Shown: piece by piece, positions 33,594 through 41,956 of the stretch
Layout: each line of letters starts with the position of its first letter
Numbering within the stretch: the first letter of the stretch is position 1
Made by a program: the position numbers and the translations under genes
Notes under the pieces: model-generated
Databases searched by the model: none
What the model saw: the letters and a program-made list of their open reading frames with translations, nothing else
Told to the model about the DNA's origin: nothing
Source of the DNA: DATGKD01 sp035294855
Lineage (GTDB): Bacteria > Actinomycetota > Acidimicrobiia > Acidimicrobiales > UBA8190
DNA: 41,967 bases
NCBI GenBank assembly: GCA_035294855.1
Contig: DATGKD010000257.1
Span: forward strand, 1-41,967
Direction: 5' to 3'

Positions 33594-33605
33594 GTGCCAG
33601 GCGTC

Positions 33606-33647
33606 AGCATGACACAAGCGTCAGCATTCGCCGGCGGGTCGTAGGCT
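33606..33647. promoter_or_regulatory. Divergent acyl-CoA dehydrogenase promoters with TGAC-N6-GTCA operator
   Basis: TGAC-ACAAGC-GTCA spans 33610-33623, and GCGTCAGCA is directly repeated around it (33601-33609, 33618-33626). Rightward, TAGGCT (33642-33647) is eight bases before GTG 33656, with the palindrome centred at -39.5. Leftward, CATGCT (33611-33606) is a weak -10 box overlapping the palindrome, 12 bases before ATG 33593. Confidence 0.5.
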
Positions 33648-33655
33648 GACGCCCC

Positions 33656-34765
33656 GTGGACTTCGAGCTGTCCGACGACCAGGTGGCGTTGCGGCACGCC
33701 GCGGCGTCGCTGTTGGACAAGCTGTCGCCGCTCGAACGGGTCCGTGCCGTCGTGGACTCCGACGTGCACTTCGACGACGATCTGTGGGCGGCCATGGCCG
33801 CGCAGGGATGGATGTCGCTCGAGCGCCCGGCCGACCGGGGCGGCCTCGGGCTCGGCGCCGTCGAGCTGGCGGTCCTGTGCGAACAGGTGGGGCGGCACCT
33901 GGCGCCCGTTCCGTTCACACCGACGGTGCTCGCGTGCGGAGCGCTCGACGCCGCGATCGGGGACGGGCTCGACTCGCTCGAGGAGCTCGCGGCGCGGCTG
34001 GGTGCCGGCGAAGCGGTGGGCGCACTCGGCTGGTCGTCGCGACGCGACGCCGTGCGCGCCTCGGTATCGGGACCCGGCGGCTGGACGCTGTCCGGGCGCC
34101 CCGACCCGGTTGTGTACGGGCCGCGCTCGGACGTGGTGGTGCTGAGCGCGGCAACCGACGACGGGCCGGCGCTGTTTTGTGTCGAGGGCGCTGCCGCGCG
34201 ATCCCGGCGCGCCGAGCCGGCGATGGACCGCACGCGGGAAGTGGGCTGGGTGGAGCTCGAGGGTGCGCCGGCCCACCGGTTGGGTGACGTCGGCGCGGTC
34301 GCCGCGCTGCTCGACCACGCCGCCGTGGCGGTGTCCGCCGAGATGCTGGGCGCCGCCGAGCACGCGCTCGAGATGACCGTGCAGTACGCCAAGGACCGCG
34401 TCCAGTTCGGGCGCCCCATCGGCAGCTTCCAGGCCGTGAAGCACCGCTGCGCCGACATGCTCGTCGACGTCGAAGGCATGCGGTCGTCGGTGTACTACGC
34501 GGCCTGGGCCGTGGGCGCGGGCGACCCCGACGCTTCGGCCGCGGCGTCGGCGGCCAAGGTGTGGTGCTCCGACGCGGCGCGCCGGGTCATGGCATCGGCT
34601 CTGCAGGTGCACGGCGGCATCGGGTTCACCTGGGAGCACGACCTCCACTTCTTCGTGAAGCGCTCGCAGCTCGACCAGGTGAGCTTCGGGGATGCCGGCT
34701 ACCACCGCGAGCGGCTGGCGGCGATCCTGCGTCCGCGGGCGGAGGCGGGCGACCCCGTCCTCTGA
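33656..34765 (+). CDS. Acyl-CoA dehydrogenase, short beta-type subunit
   Basis: 369 residues. It begins MDFELSDDQVALRHAA and has the family C-domain pattern YAKDRVQFGRPIGSFQAVKHRCADM (about 244-268) and HGGIGFTWEHDLHFFVKR. The central FAD/substrate loop is much eroded (GALGWSSRRDAVRAS in place of TEPxAGSD), and the HERG glutamate is absent. These are features of the non-catalytic partner in heteromeric dehydrogenases such as ChsE5 (FadE27). GTG 33656 is leaderless. It pairs divergently with the alpha-type gene at 32394-33593. Confidence 0.87.
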   Translation: MDFELSDDQVALRHAAASLLDKLSPLERVRAVVDSDVHFDDDLWAAMAAQGWMSLERPADRGGLGLGAVELAVLCEQVGRHLAPVPFTPTVLACGALDAAIGDGLDSLEELAARLGAGEAVGALGWSSRRDAVRASVSGPGGWTLSGRPDPVVYGPRSDVVVLSAATDDGPALFCVEGAAARSRRAEPAMDRTREVGWVELEGAPAHRLGDVGAVAALLDHAAVAVSAEMLGAAEHALEMTVQYAKDRVQFGRPIGSFQAVKHRCADMLVDVEGMRSSVYYAAWAVGAGDPDASAAASAAKVWCSDAARRVMASALQVHGGIGFTWEHDLHFFVKRSQLDQVSFGDAGYHRERLAAILRPRAEAGDPVL

Positions 34766-34779
34766 CGCGGTCACCCGCG
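34766..34779. terminator. Hairpin between convergent genes
   Basis: CGCGG, loop TCAC, CCGCG fills the 18-base gap between the stop codons at 34765 and 34784. Short, no T-tract. Confidence 0.3.
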
Positions 34780-34783
34780 CCAA

Positions 34784-36400
34784 TCAACGCGGCGAAGCGG
34801 TCTCCGCGGTCCGGGTCCGGGCCGCATCGACGGCCATCGTGCGCAGCGCGGCGCGGTCGGCCTTGCCCGTCGCCAAGACGGGGATCGCCTCGACCCTCAC
34901 CACCAGTTCCGGCGTCTTGAACCGCGTCACGCCGCGCTCGGCGAACCAGGAACGGCAGGCATCGAGGTCGAAGGGGCCGGTCGCCTCGACGAAGGCGGCC
35001 ACCCGCTCGCCCACCTGGGCGTCGGGGTAACCGACGGCCACGGCGTGGCGGACCGCCGGGTGTGCCTCGAGGGCGGCTTCCACCTCCGACGCCGAGATGT
35101 TCTCGCCGGCGCGGATGATCACGTCCGACAGCCGGCCCACGACGCACAGCCAGCCCGCCTCGTCGACGGTGCCCAGGTCGCCGGTGCGGAACCACCGCCC
35201 CGTGGACGACAGGGCGCGCGCGGTGGCGAGCGGGTCGGCGTACCCGACGAACAACTCGGGGCCGCGCAGCCAGATCTCGCCCGGCGCGCCGACCTCCACC
35301 TCTGTTCCCTTCTCCGGGTCGCGGATCTGGAGCTCGACCTCGCCCACGGGGTGGCCGTCGGTGTCGCGTGCCCGGTCGGCGGGATCGTGGGGGCGCGATG
35401 TGGTGACGGTCGGCGCCTCGGTCGATCCGTAGGTGCGCTTCACGCGGCAGGCGAACGCGGCGCTGACGGTGTCGACGAACGCCGGGCTCACCGACGCTCC
35501 GCCCGTCGACACGAGGCGCAGGCTCGACACCCGCTCGGGGCTGAACGCCCCCGAGGCGGCCATCTGCGAGAAGAACACCGGCGGCGCACCCATGAACGAC
35601 ACCTTGTGGTCCTCGATCAGATGGAGCGCGGCGTCCGGATCCCACGTGGCCATCACGACGCTCGGGATGCCCACCACTGACGGGATGAGCACGCCGTTCA
35701 AGAGACCCGACACGTGCGCCAACGGCGCGGGCATGAGCGCGGCGTCGTGCCGGTCGAGCCCGTGGACCTCCGCCATGAGCCCGGCCTTGTAGCCGAGGCC
35801 CCGGTGCGTGTGGAGCACCACCTTGGGCGTGCCGGTCGACCCGGACGTGAACAGTGCGACGGCCAGGTCCGTCGGTCGCGCCGGCGAAGCCCCGCCTTCC
35901 ACGCCGGGCGCGGGCGGGAACGCCTCGAGCAGGCTGTCGACGCTGTTGCCGCCGGGCACGACCGGCGCCCCGTGACCTGCGGCGGGAAGGCTTGCGTCGG
36001 CCACGACGACCGCTGGGTCCACCTGCTCCAGGGCCGCCGACACCTCGCCCGCGCCCATGCGGTGGTGTACCGGCGCGGCCACCGCGCCGAGCCGCCAACA
36101 CGCCCGGTAGAGCACGACCGCGGCGGCACCGTTGGGAAGCTGCCACGAGACCACGTCGCCCCGTCGCACCCCGGCCGCCCGCAACCGGCCTGCCAACCCA
36201 GCCACCGCGTCTTCGACGCGCCCGGGTTCGAGGCGGCCGGTCCCGTCGACGAGCGCGCCGCCCGACGGGGCGAACGACTCGTCGAGTCCGCCCCGGTCCC
36301 AGGGTCCGCCGGGGCGGCGATAACGCGTCGCACCCGCGTGCGTCAAGGTGGGGCGCAGGCGGCGACCCCGTTGTCCCGTGCGCGCTTGCCGGGTCGGCAT
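34784..36400 (-). CDS. Acyl-CoA synthetase (AMP-forming)
   Basis: 538 residues with full ANL motifs: FTSGSTGTPKVVLHTH (P-loop, about 189-204), YGSTEAPT, RTGDLGTVDEAGWL, RLSDVIIRAGENISASEVE, and the catalytic lysine in PVLATGKADRAALR. The first 30 residues are Arg-rich and without similarity. The next ATG/GTG is far inside, and a TAGCGT -10 box lies nine bases before ATG 36400, supporting this start. Monocistronic, divergent from a second ligase, and under the same operator. Confidence 0.88.
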   Translation of the reverse strand: MPTRQARTGQRGRRLRPTLTHAGATRYRRPGGPWDRGGLDESFAPSGGALVDGTGRLEPGRVEDAVAGLAGRLRAAGVRRGDVVSWQLPNGAAAVVLYRACWRLGAVAAPVHHRMGAGEVSAALEQVDPAVVVADASLPAAGHGAPVVPGGNSVDSLLEAFPPAPGVEGGASPARPTDLAVALFTSGSTGTPKVVLHTHRGLGYKAGLMAEVHGLDRHDAALMPAPLAHVSGLLNGVLIPSVVGIPSVVMATWDPDAALHLIEDHKVSFMGAPPVFFSQMAASGAFSPERVSSLRLVSTGGASVSPAFVDTVSAAFACRVKRTYGSTEAPTVTTSRPHDPADRARDTDGHPVGEVELQIRDPEKGTEVEVGAPGEIWLRGPELFVGYADPLATARALSSTGRWFRTGDLGTVDEAGWLCVVGRLSDVIIRAGENISASEVEAALEAHPAVRHAVAVGYPDAQVGERVAAFVEATGPFDLDACRSWFAERGVTRFKTPELVVRVEAIPVLATGKADRAALRTMAVDAARTRTAETASPR

Positions 36401-36409
36401 CGCCGGCCA

Positions 36410-36451
36410 ACGCTACCGCCGCGCCCTGTCGGTAACCTGACGCCGTGGTCA
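36410..36451. promoter_or_regulatory. Interlocked divergent CoA ligase promoters with TGAC-N6-GTCA operator
   Basis: Leftward, TAGCGT (36415-36410) serves ATG 36400. Rightward, TAACCT (36433-36438) is six bases before GTG 36445. Each -10 box lies about where the other promoter's -35 should be. The palindrome TGAC-GCCGTG-GTCA (36438-36451) covers the rightward start codon and is centred near -42 of the leftward promoter. Confidence 0.5.
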
Positions 36452-38247
36452 CAGAACGCGCCGGGGCACGCACCCACGTCGTGGCGTCGGACGAGGTAGT
36501 CGAGCGGCTCGCGCTGGCCCCCGCGCCGGGCGAGGCCGACCTCCCCGCCCCCGACGCGGCCGCTCTGTTGCGGCGCAACGGCACCGATCCGGCGTTCGCC
36601 AGTCGCCCCGCACTCCGTTTCGGCGACCAGGTGTGGACGCACGCCCAGCTGCTCGACGAGTCGGCACGGTACGCCGCGCTGTTCGCCGCCCGCCTCGACC
36701 CGGGCCGCCCTCCGCATGTCGCCGTCCTCCTCGACAACACCCCCGAGTACGTGTTCGCGCTGTGCGGCGCCGGGCTGGTCGGTGCGGCCCTCGTCGGGCT
36801 CAACCACACCCGCCGCGACGAGCACCTGGCCGCGGACATCGTCCATACCGACGTTCAGCTGCTCATCACCGAGCCGCGCCACCAGGAGCAGCTCGCCCCC
36901 GTGGTCGGCTCGCTGGACCTGCCCGGTGGGCTCTTCGTGTCCGACCGCTTCGCCGAGCCCGGCGACGCCACCGTGTACCTGGGCGACCCCCTCGAGCCTG
37001 CACTCGACGCGGCGCCGTACGACGGGCCCGCACCGGATGTCGAGTGCCTCTGGGTGCTGTTGTTCACGTCGGGCACATCGGCCGCCCCCAAGGCGGTGCG
37101 CTGCACGCAGCGAAGGCTCCTCACCACCGGCAACCGCATGACGATGGTGCTCGGCGTCGGTCCCGACGACGTCGGGTACCTGGCCATGCCGCTGTTCCAC
37201 TCCAACTCGCTCATGGTGGGGCTCGCCCCCGCCCTCGTGGCCGGAGCGTCGGTGGGCCTGGCGCGGCGGTTCAGCGCGTCGCGCTTCTTAGACGACGTGC
37301 GCCGGTACGGTTCCACGTGGTTCAACTACACCGGCAAGCCGCTGGCGTACCTGCTCGCCACGCCCGAGCGGCCCGACGACGCGGACAATCCCTTGAAGCT
37401 CGCCTACGGCAACGAGGGGTCGCCGCACGTGGTCGAGGCGGCCGCGCGCCGGTTCGGCATCGACATCGTGGACGTCTTCGGCTCCACCGAGGGCGGCATC
37501 GCGCTCGACCGGGCCGGGGGGCCGCCGCGCGGCTCGGTGGGCCGGTTGCGACAGGGCGTCAAGGTGGTGGACGGTGACGGCGTCGAGCGGCCGCCGGCAC
37601 GCTTCGACGCCGACGGACGGCTCGTCAACGCCGAGGACTGCGTGGGCGAGATCGTGAATGTGGAGGGCGTCGGGCCCTTCGAGGGCTACTACCGCAACGA
37701 CGAGGCCATGGCGCGCACGACGCGCAACGGCTGGTACTGGAGCGGCGACCTCGGCTACGTCGACGCCGACGGCTGGGTCTACTTCGCCGGCCGCACCTCG
37801 GACTGGCTGCGTGTCGACGGCGAGAACTTCCCCGCTGCGCCCATCGAGGCGATCGTGGCGCGCCACCCCGACGTGGTGATGGCGTCGGTGTACGGGGCGC
37901 CCGACGTCGACTCCGGCGACCAGGTGATGACCGCCCTCGTCCTGCGGGCCGGCACTGCGTTCGACCCTGCGGCCTTCGCCCAGTGGATCGACGCACAGCC
38001 CGACCTCAGCCCCAAGTGGCGCCCGCGTTACGTGCGCGTGGCCCGTGAGCTGCCGGTCACCCCGACGAACAAGGTGCTCGTCCGCTCCCTCGTCCACCAG
38101 AAGTTCCGCTCCGACCGCGTGGGGGACGACCCGGTGTTCGTGCGGCCGCGCGGTGACGACGTGTACCGCCGCTTCGGTCCCGAGGAGGAGAACGAGCTGC
38201 GAGCGGCGTTCGAGAAGAGCGGGCGCGCCCAGGCCTGGGACCTGTAA
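36445..38247 (+). CDS. Long acyl-CoA synthetase, FadD17/FATP-like
   Basis: 600 residues, larger than the other ligases. Motifs are FTSGTSAAPKAVRCT (P-loop), VFGSTEGGI, WYWSGDLGYVDADGWVYFAGR, DWLRVDGENFPAAPIE, and the catalytic lysine in VTPTNKVLVRSL. The ENFPAAPIE and TSDWLR forms are typical of the very-long-chain/FATP branch, which includes FadD17-type proteins of steroid catabolism; the actual substrate is unknown. GTG 36445 is leaderless. The following dehydrogenase starts seven bases after the stop, so this is the head of a four-gene operon. Confidence 0.9.
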   Translation: MVTERAGARTHVVASDEVVERLALAPAPGEADLPAPDAAALLRRNGTDPAFASRPALRFGDQVWTHAQLLDESARYAALFAARLDPGRPPHVAVLLDNTPEYVFALCGAGLVGAALVGLNHTRRDEHLAADIVHTDVQLLITEPRHQEQLAPVVGSLDLPGGLFVSDRFAEPGDATVYLGDPLEPALDAAPYDGPAPDVECLWVLLFTSGTSAAPKAVRCTQRRLLTTGNRMTMVLGVGPDDVGYLAMPLFHSNSLMVGLAPALVAGASVGLARRFSASRFLDDVRRYGSTWFNYTGKPLAYLLATPERPDDADNPLKLAYGNEGSPHVVEAAARRFGIDIVDVFGSTEGGIALDRAGGPPRGSVGRLRQGVKVVDGDGVERPPARFDADGRLVNAEDCVGEIVNVEGVGPFEGYYRNDEAMARTTRNGWYWSGDLGYVDADGWVYFAGRTSDWLRVDGENFPAAPIEAIVARHPDVVMASVYGAPDVDSGDQVMTALVLRAGTAFDPAAFAQWIDAQPDLSPKWRPRYVRVARELPVTPTNKVLVRSLVHQKFRSDRVGDDPVFVRPRGDDVYRRFGPEEENELRAAFEKSGRAQAWDL

Positions 38248-38254
38248 CGCGCCC

Positions 38255-39427
38255 GTGGACCTGGCCCTCACCGACGAGGAACAGCGCTTTGCCGGCGAGG
38301 TGCGGGCCTGGCTGGCGGCCCACGTCGAGCCGCCGCCCGCCGGCGCCGGCCTCGCCGAGGAGATCGAGTGGGGACGCGCCTGGCAGGCGGGGCTGGCCGA
38401 GGCCGGTTGGGTGGGCATCAACTGGCCCGCCGAGTACGGAGGCCGGGGCGCGTCGATGGTCGAGGTGGCCATCTTCAACGCCGAGTACGCCCGCAGCGGC
38501 GCCGCGCAGCTCGTCAATCGGGTGGGCATCAACCTCGCAGCGCCCACCCTCCTCGCCCACGGGACCGTGGAGCAGTGCCGGCGCTACCTGCCGCAGATCG
38601 CCGACGCCCGCGAGATCTGGTGCCAGCTGTTCAGCGAGCCGGGCGCGGGGTCCGACCTGTCGGGCCTGTCGACCCGCGCCGACGCCGTGAACGGCGGGTG
38701 GGAGCTCCACGGTCAGAAGGTCTGGACGTCGTACGCCCAGTTCGCCCGCTGGGGACTGTGCTTGGCGCGAAGTGTGCCCGGTTCCGTCGGTGCCAGCGGG
38801 TTGAGCCTGCTCATCGTCGACATGAAGTCCGAGGGCCTCGAGATCCGGCCGCTGGTGCAGATCACCGGTGAAGCCGAGTTCAACGAGGTCTTCCTGGACG
38901 GCGTGTTCGTGCCGGAAGACCGCATCGTCGGTCCGGCCGAGCAGGGATGGGCGGTGGCCTCGACCACGCTGGCGCACGAGCGCGGCACGAACTTCCCCTT
39001 CAAGGAAGAAGTCGTGCACGAGGGGTACCTGAGCCGGCTGTTCGCGGAGGCGGCGAGCCGCGGCACGCTGAACGATCCCGACGTCGCCGACGCCCTCGTC
39101 GACGCGTACGTGGCGCTCGTCGTGCTGCGCACCCACAACTGGCGCACGCTGTCGAAGCTGGGGCGCGGGGAGGAGCCCGGGCCCGAGTCGAGCTGGGTCA
39201 AGCTCACGTGGTCGGACATGACCCAGCACCTGTCCGACGCGGCGCTGGCGGTACTCGGACCGGACGCCCCGCTGTGGGGCACCTGGCAGCGCCAGTGGTT
39301 GTGGTCGAAGGCCGCCAGCATCGCCGGCGGGACCTCGGAGGTGCAGCGCAACGTCATCGGGGAACGGATCCTCGGTCTGCCCCGCGAACAAAGGAGAGAG
39401 CGTGCCGATCCACTACGAGCTCGGTGA
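38255..39427 (+). CDS. Acyl-CoA dehydrogenase, HERG-type alpha subunit
   Basis: 390 residues. Motifs are LFSEPGAGSDLSGLST (about 125-140), KVWTSYAQFARWGLCLA, TTLAHERG with the probable catalytic Glu242, and SIAGGTSEVQRNVIGERILGLPRE. It is the nearest relative in the window of the 32394-33593 protein (shared VGINL, WCQLFSEP, VQ-TGEAEFNEV). GTG 38255 follows the ligase stop after seven bases. The last 26 bases overlap the next gene. Confidence 0.9.
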   Translation: MDLALTDEEQRFAGEVRAWLAAHVEPPPAGAGLAEEIEWGRAWQAGLAEAGWVGINWPAEYGGRGASMVEVAIFNAEYARSGAAQLVNRVGINLAAPTLLAHGTVEQCRRYLPQIADAREIWCQLFSEPGAGSDLSGLSTRADAVNGGWELHGQKVWTSYAQFARWGLCLARSVPGSVGASGLSLLIVDMKSEGLEIRPLVQITGEAEFNEVFLDGVFVPEDRIVGPAEQGWAVASTTLAHERGTNFPFKEEVVHEGYLSRLFAEAASRGTLNDPDVADALVDAYVALVVLRTHNWRTLSKLGRGEEPGPESSWVKLTWSDMTQHLSDAALAVLGPDAPLWGTWQRQWLWSKAASIAGGTSEVQRNVIGERILGLPREQRRERADPLRAR

Positions 39428-40211
39428 CGACCACGTGGTGACGATCACCATCGACCGGCTGCACGCCATGAACAGCCTCGACATGGAGCACTTCGCCCAG
39501 CTGCGCGGCGCCTGGGACCGATTTGCCGAGGACGACGAGGCCTGGGTGGCCATCATCACCGGGGTGGGCCACGCCTTCTGCACCGGCGCGGACCTGAAGA
39601 CCTACATCCCCGAGGTCACGAAGCTCCAACGCGAGATCTCCACGCGCCAGGTGGAGGAGATCGACGGCTACCGGCTCGACGACGGCGTGAAGGCCGTGCT
39701 GCGTGGGGTGAAGCTGTACAAGCCGATCATCGCCGCGGTCAACGGCGCGTGCGTGGCGGGGGGCATGGAGATGCTCGGCGGCTGCGACATCCGGGTGGCG
39801 GTGCCGGAGTCGTACTTCGGCGTCATGGAGCCCAAGCGCGGCCTGTTCGCCGGGGGTGGCACGACGGTGCGGCTGCCCCGCCAGGTGCCGTTCCCGGCGG
39901 CCATGGAATTCCTGCTGTGCGCCGACCGGGTGCCCGCCGACCAGGCGCTCAGCTTCGGTCTGCTCAATGCGGTCGTTCCCGCCGGGCAGCTGCACGACAA
40001 AGCGCACGAGTACGCCATGCGGATCACCGCCAATGGGCCCCTCGCCATCCGCAAGACGAAGGAGAGCGTCCTGCGCGGCCTCGCCGTCGACATGAAAGAG
40101 GCGTACAGGATCGAGTCGGAGATCGCCGCCGAGGTGTTCTCGAGCGACGATGCCAAGGAGGGCCCGGCGGCCTTCGCCGAGAAGCGCCCTCCCCGGTGGA
40201 CCGGCCGCTGA
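39402..40211 (+). CDS. Enoyl-CoA hydratase/isomerase-family (crotonase fold) protein
   Basis: 269 residues. Oxyanion-hole segments are FCTGADLKTY and GACVAGGMEMLGGCDIRVA. FGVMEPKRGLFAGGGTTVRLPR keeps the first hydratase glutamate (EPKRG), while the second is replaced by glycine (AGGG), a pattern seen in many actinobacterial EchA proteins. GTG 39402 is preceded by AAAGGAGAG and lies inside the upstream dehydrogenase frame. It probably hydrates the enoyl-CoA made by that dehydrogenase. Confidence 0.9.
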   Translation: MPIHYELGDDHVVTITIDRLHAMNSLDMEHFAQLRGAWDRFAEDDEAWVAIITGVGHAFCTGADLKTYIPEVTKLQREISTRQVEEIDGYRLDDGVKAVLRGVKLYKPIIAAVNGACVAGGMEMLGGCDIRVAVPESYFGVMEPKRGLFAGGGTTVRLPRQVPFPAAMEFLLCADRVPADQALSFGLLNAVVPAGQLHDKAHEYAMRITANGPLAIRKTKESVLRGLAVDMKEAYRIESEIAAEVFSSDDAKEGPAAFAEKRPPRWTGR

Positions 40212-40255
40212 GCCCCGGGCCCGGCCCGCCGTCGCGTCGACCGGTCGAGAGCCCC

Positions 40256-41956
40256 GTGGAGTTCGTGTCGCTCGAGGAAGCGGTCGGACGCCACGTGCGC
40301 CCCGGCGACACCGTGCACGTCATGTGCGGCCACAGTCGGTGGAGCGCGGCGGCACGCGAGCTCGTCAGGCAGCACTGGGGGCGGGAGGCGAATTTCACCC
40401 TCGTCATGCTGTCGCTCAGCTCGCTCGGAGCCCTCTTCTTTCGCGGAGGCATGGTGCGCAAGGTCGTCACCGCGTACTCGGGCGACACGTTTCCCACCTA
40501 CACCCCCAACCCGCTCTTCCAGGAGGCCTACGCGTCCGGTGCCGTCGAGGTCGAGCACTGGTCGATCCTCACCTTCGCCCAGCGTCTGGAGGCCGCGGCA
40601 CGCGGGCTGCCGGCGGTGGTGACCGGGTCGCTCGTGGGCTCGTCGATGGCGGACAACGACGGGTTCACCGTGGCCGACACGGACTTCGGGCCGGTGGGGC
40701 TCCTCGCACCGCTCGTCCCCGACGTCACCCTCCTCCACGCGCCGCTCGCCGACCGCGCCGGCAACCTGGTGATCTCCGAGCCGTTGCTCGAGGGGCCCTG
40801 GGGCGCATGGGCGGCGCGCCGCGGGGTGGTGGCCACCGTCGAGCGCATCGTCGACGACCTCACCGAGCTTGGCCACCGCACCAAGGTCCCCGCCCACCGG
40901 GTGCTGGCGGTGGCCGAAGCCCCGTTCGGGGCGCACCCCGGCGGGCTGTACGCGCCGGGCCTGCCGGTGACGTCGTACGGCGAGGACATCCCGTTCTGGA
41001 GCGAGGCGCGGGCCGCCACGCGCACCGACTTCGACGCGTGGGTGCGCCACTGGGTGCTCGAGCCCGCCACCCACGAGGGGTACTTGGGGCGTCTGGGCGA
41101 CGAGCGGCTCCGCTGGCTGGAGGCGCGCACCGACCCGGACTCGTGGCACGAGGACGCCGACGCCCACCCCGTCGATCCGACGGTGCCGCCGAGCGCGTGG
41201 GAACACGCTGCCGCGTACGCGGCGCGCGAGGTGGAGGCCGTGGCCGACGCCGAACGCGCCGACGCCGTGCTCGCCGGTGCGGGGGTCGCCAACCTGGCGG
41301 CGTGGGTGGCGGTGGCCCGCGCCCGGGAACGCGGCCACGGGCTCCAGCTCACGGCCGAGCTCGGGATGTTGGGCTACACGCCCACCCCGGCCGACCCCTA
41401 CATCTTCAACCACCGCGTATTCCCCGGCTCGCCGCTGCTCGCCGATGCGTCGACGGTGCTCGGCACGGTCGTGGGGGGACCGGGGACGCGCACGATTGCA
41501 TGCCTCGGTGCCGCGCAGGTCGATCGTCACGGCAACTTGAACTCCACGCTCATCCCCGGGGGCCCCTTCCTCGTCGGCTCGGGCGGCGCCAACGACGTCG
41601 GCAGCCGGGCCGCCGCGTGTGTGGTGGTGTCGCTCGCCCGCCGCGAGCGCCTCGTCGACGCCGTGGGCTACGTGACGACCCCGGGGCGCGCGGTCGTGAG
41701 CGTGGTGACCGACCTCGGCGTGCTGCGCCGGCTCGACGGCGAGCTGCGCATCGCGGCGGTGTCCGCTGGTCCGAGCGACGTCCAACAGGGCACCGCGGGC
41801 GCAGAAGATCGCATCGCGGAACGCGTCTCGGCGCTGGCGGCGGCGTGCGGTTGGGAGCCTTCAACCGCCCGACGCGTCGAGGTGCTCGATCCCGTGGCCG
41901 AGGAGGAGGTGCTCGCCCTCCGTCGGTTCGACCCGGAGCGGCTCTTCCTCGCGTGA
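40256..41956 (+). CDS. Class I CoA-transferase with fused alpha and beta subunits
   Basis: 566 residues. The N-terminal half (about 1-205) is alpha-like (VSLEEAVGRHVRPGDTVHVM, PLADRAGNLVIS). A linker region follows at about 205-330. The C-terminal part (about 335-520) is beta-like, with the likely catalytic glutamate Glu368 in TAELGMLGYTP and GSGGANDVGSRA at 441-451. Relatives such as glutaconate CoA-transferase and the IpdAB ring-opening hydrolase use two separate chains. The reaction could be CoA transfer or hydrolytic ring cleavage; that is not decidable here. GTG 40256 is the first start in frame after the hydratase stop (44 bases); the ribosome binding site is weak. Confidence 0.85.
   Translation: MEFVSLEEAVGRHVRPGDTVHVMCGHSRWSAAARELVRQHWGREANFTLVMLSLSSLGALFFRGGMVRKVVTAYSGDTFPTYTPNPLFQEAYASGAVEVEHWSILTFAQRLEAAARGLPAVVTGSLVGSSMADNDGFTVADTDFGPVGLLAPLVPDVTLLHAPLADRAGNLVISEPLLEGPWGAWAARRGVVATVERIVDDLTELGHRTKVPAHRVLAVAEAPFGAHPGGLYAPGLPVTSYGEDIPFWSEARAATRTDFDAWVRHWVLEPATHEGYLGRLGDERLRWLEARTDPDSWHEDADAHPVDPTVPPSAWEHAAAYAAREVEAVADAERADAVLAGAGVANLAAWVAVARARERGHGLQLTAELGMLGYTPTPADPYIFNHRVFPGSPLLADASTVLGTVVGGPGTRTIACLGAAQVDRHGNLNSTLIPGGPFLVGSGGANDVGSRAAACVVVSLARRERLVDAVGYVTTPGRAVVSVVTDLGVLRRLDGELRIAAVSAGPSDVQQGTAGAEDRIAERVSALAAACGWEPSTARRVEVLDPVAEEEVLALRRFDPERLFLA

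Noticed and set aside
34764..34774. TGAC-GCG-GTCA between convergent genes
   Set aside because: Spacer of three, not six, between two stop codons rather than at a promoter; better explained by the overlapping hairpin.
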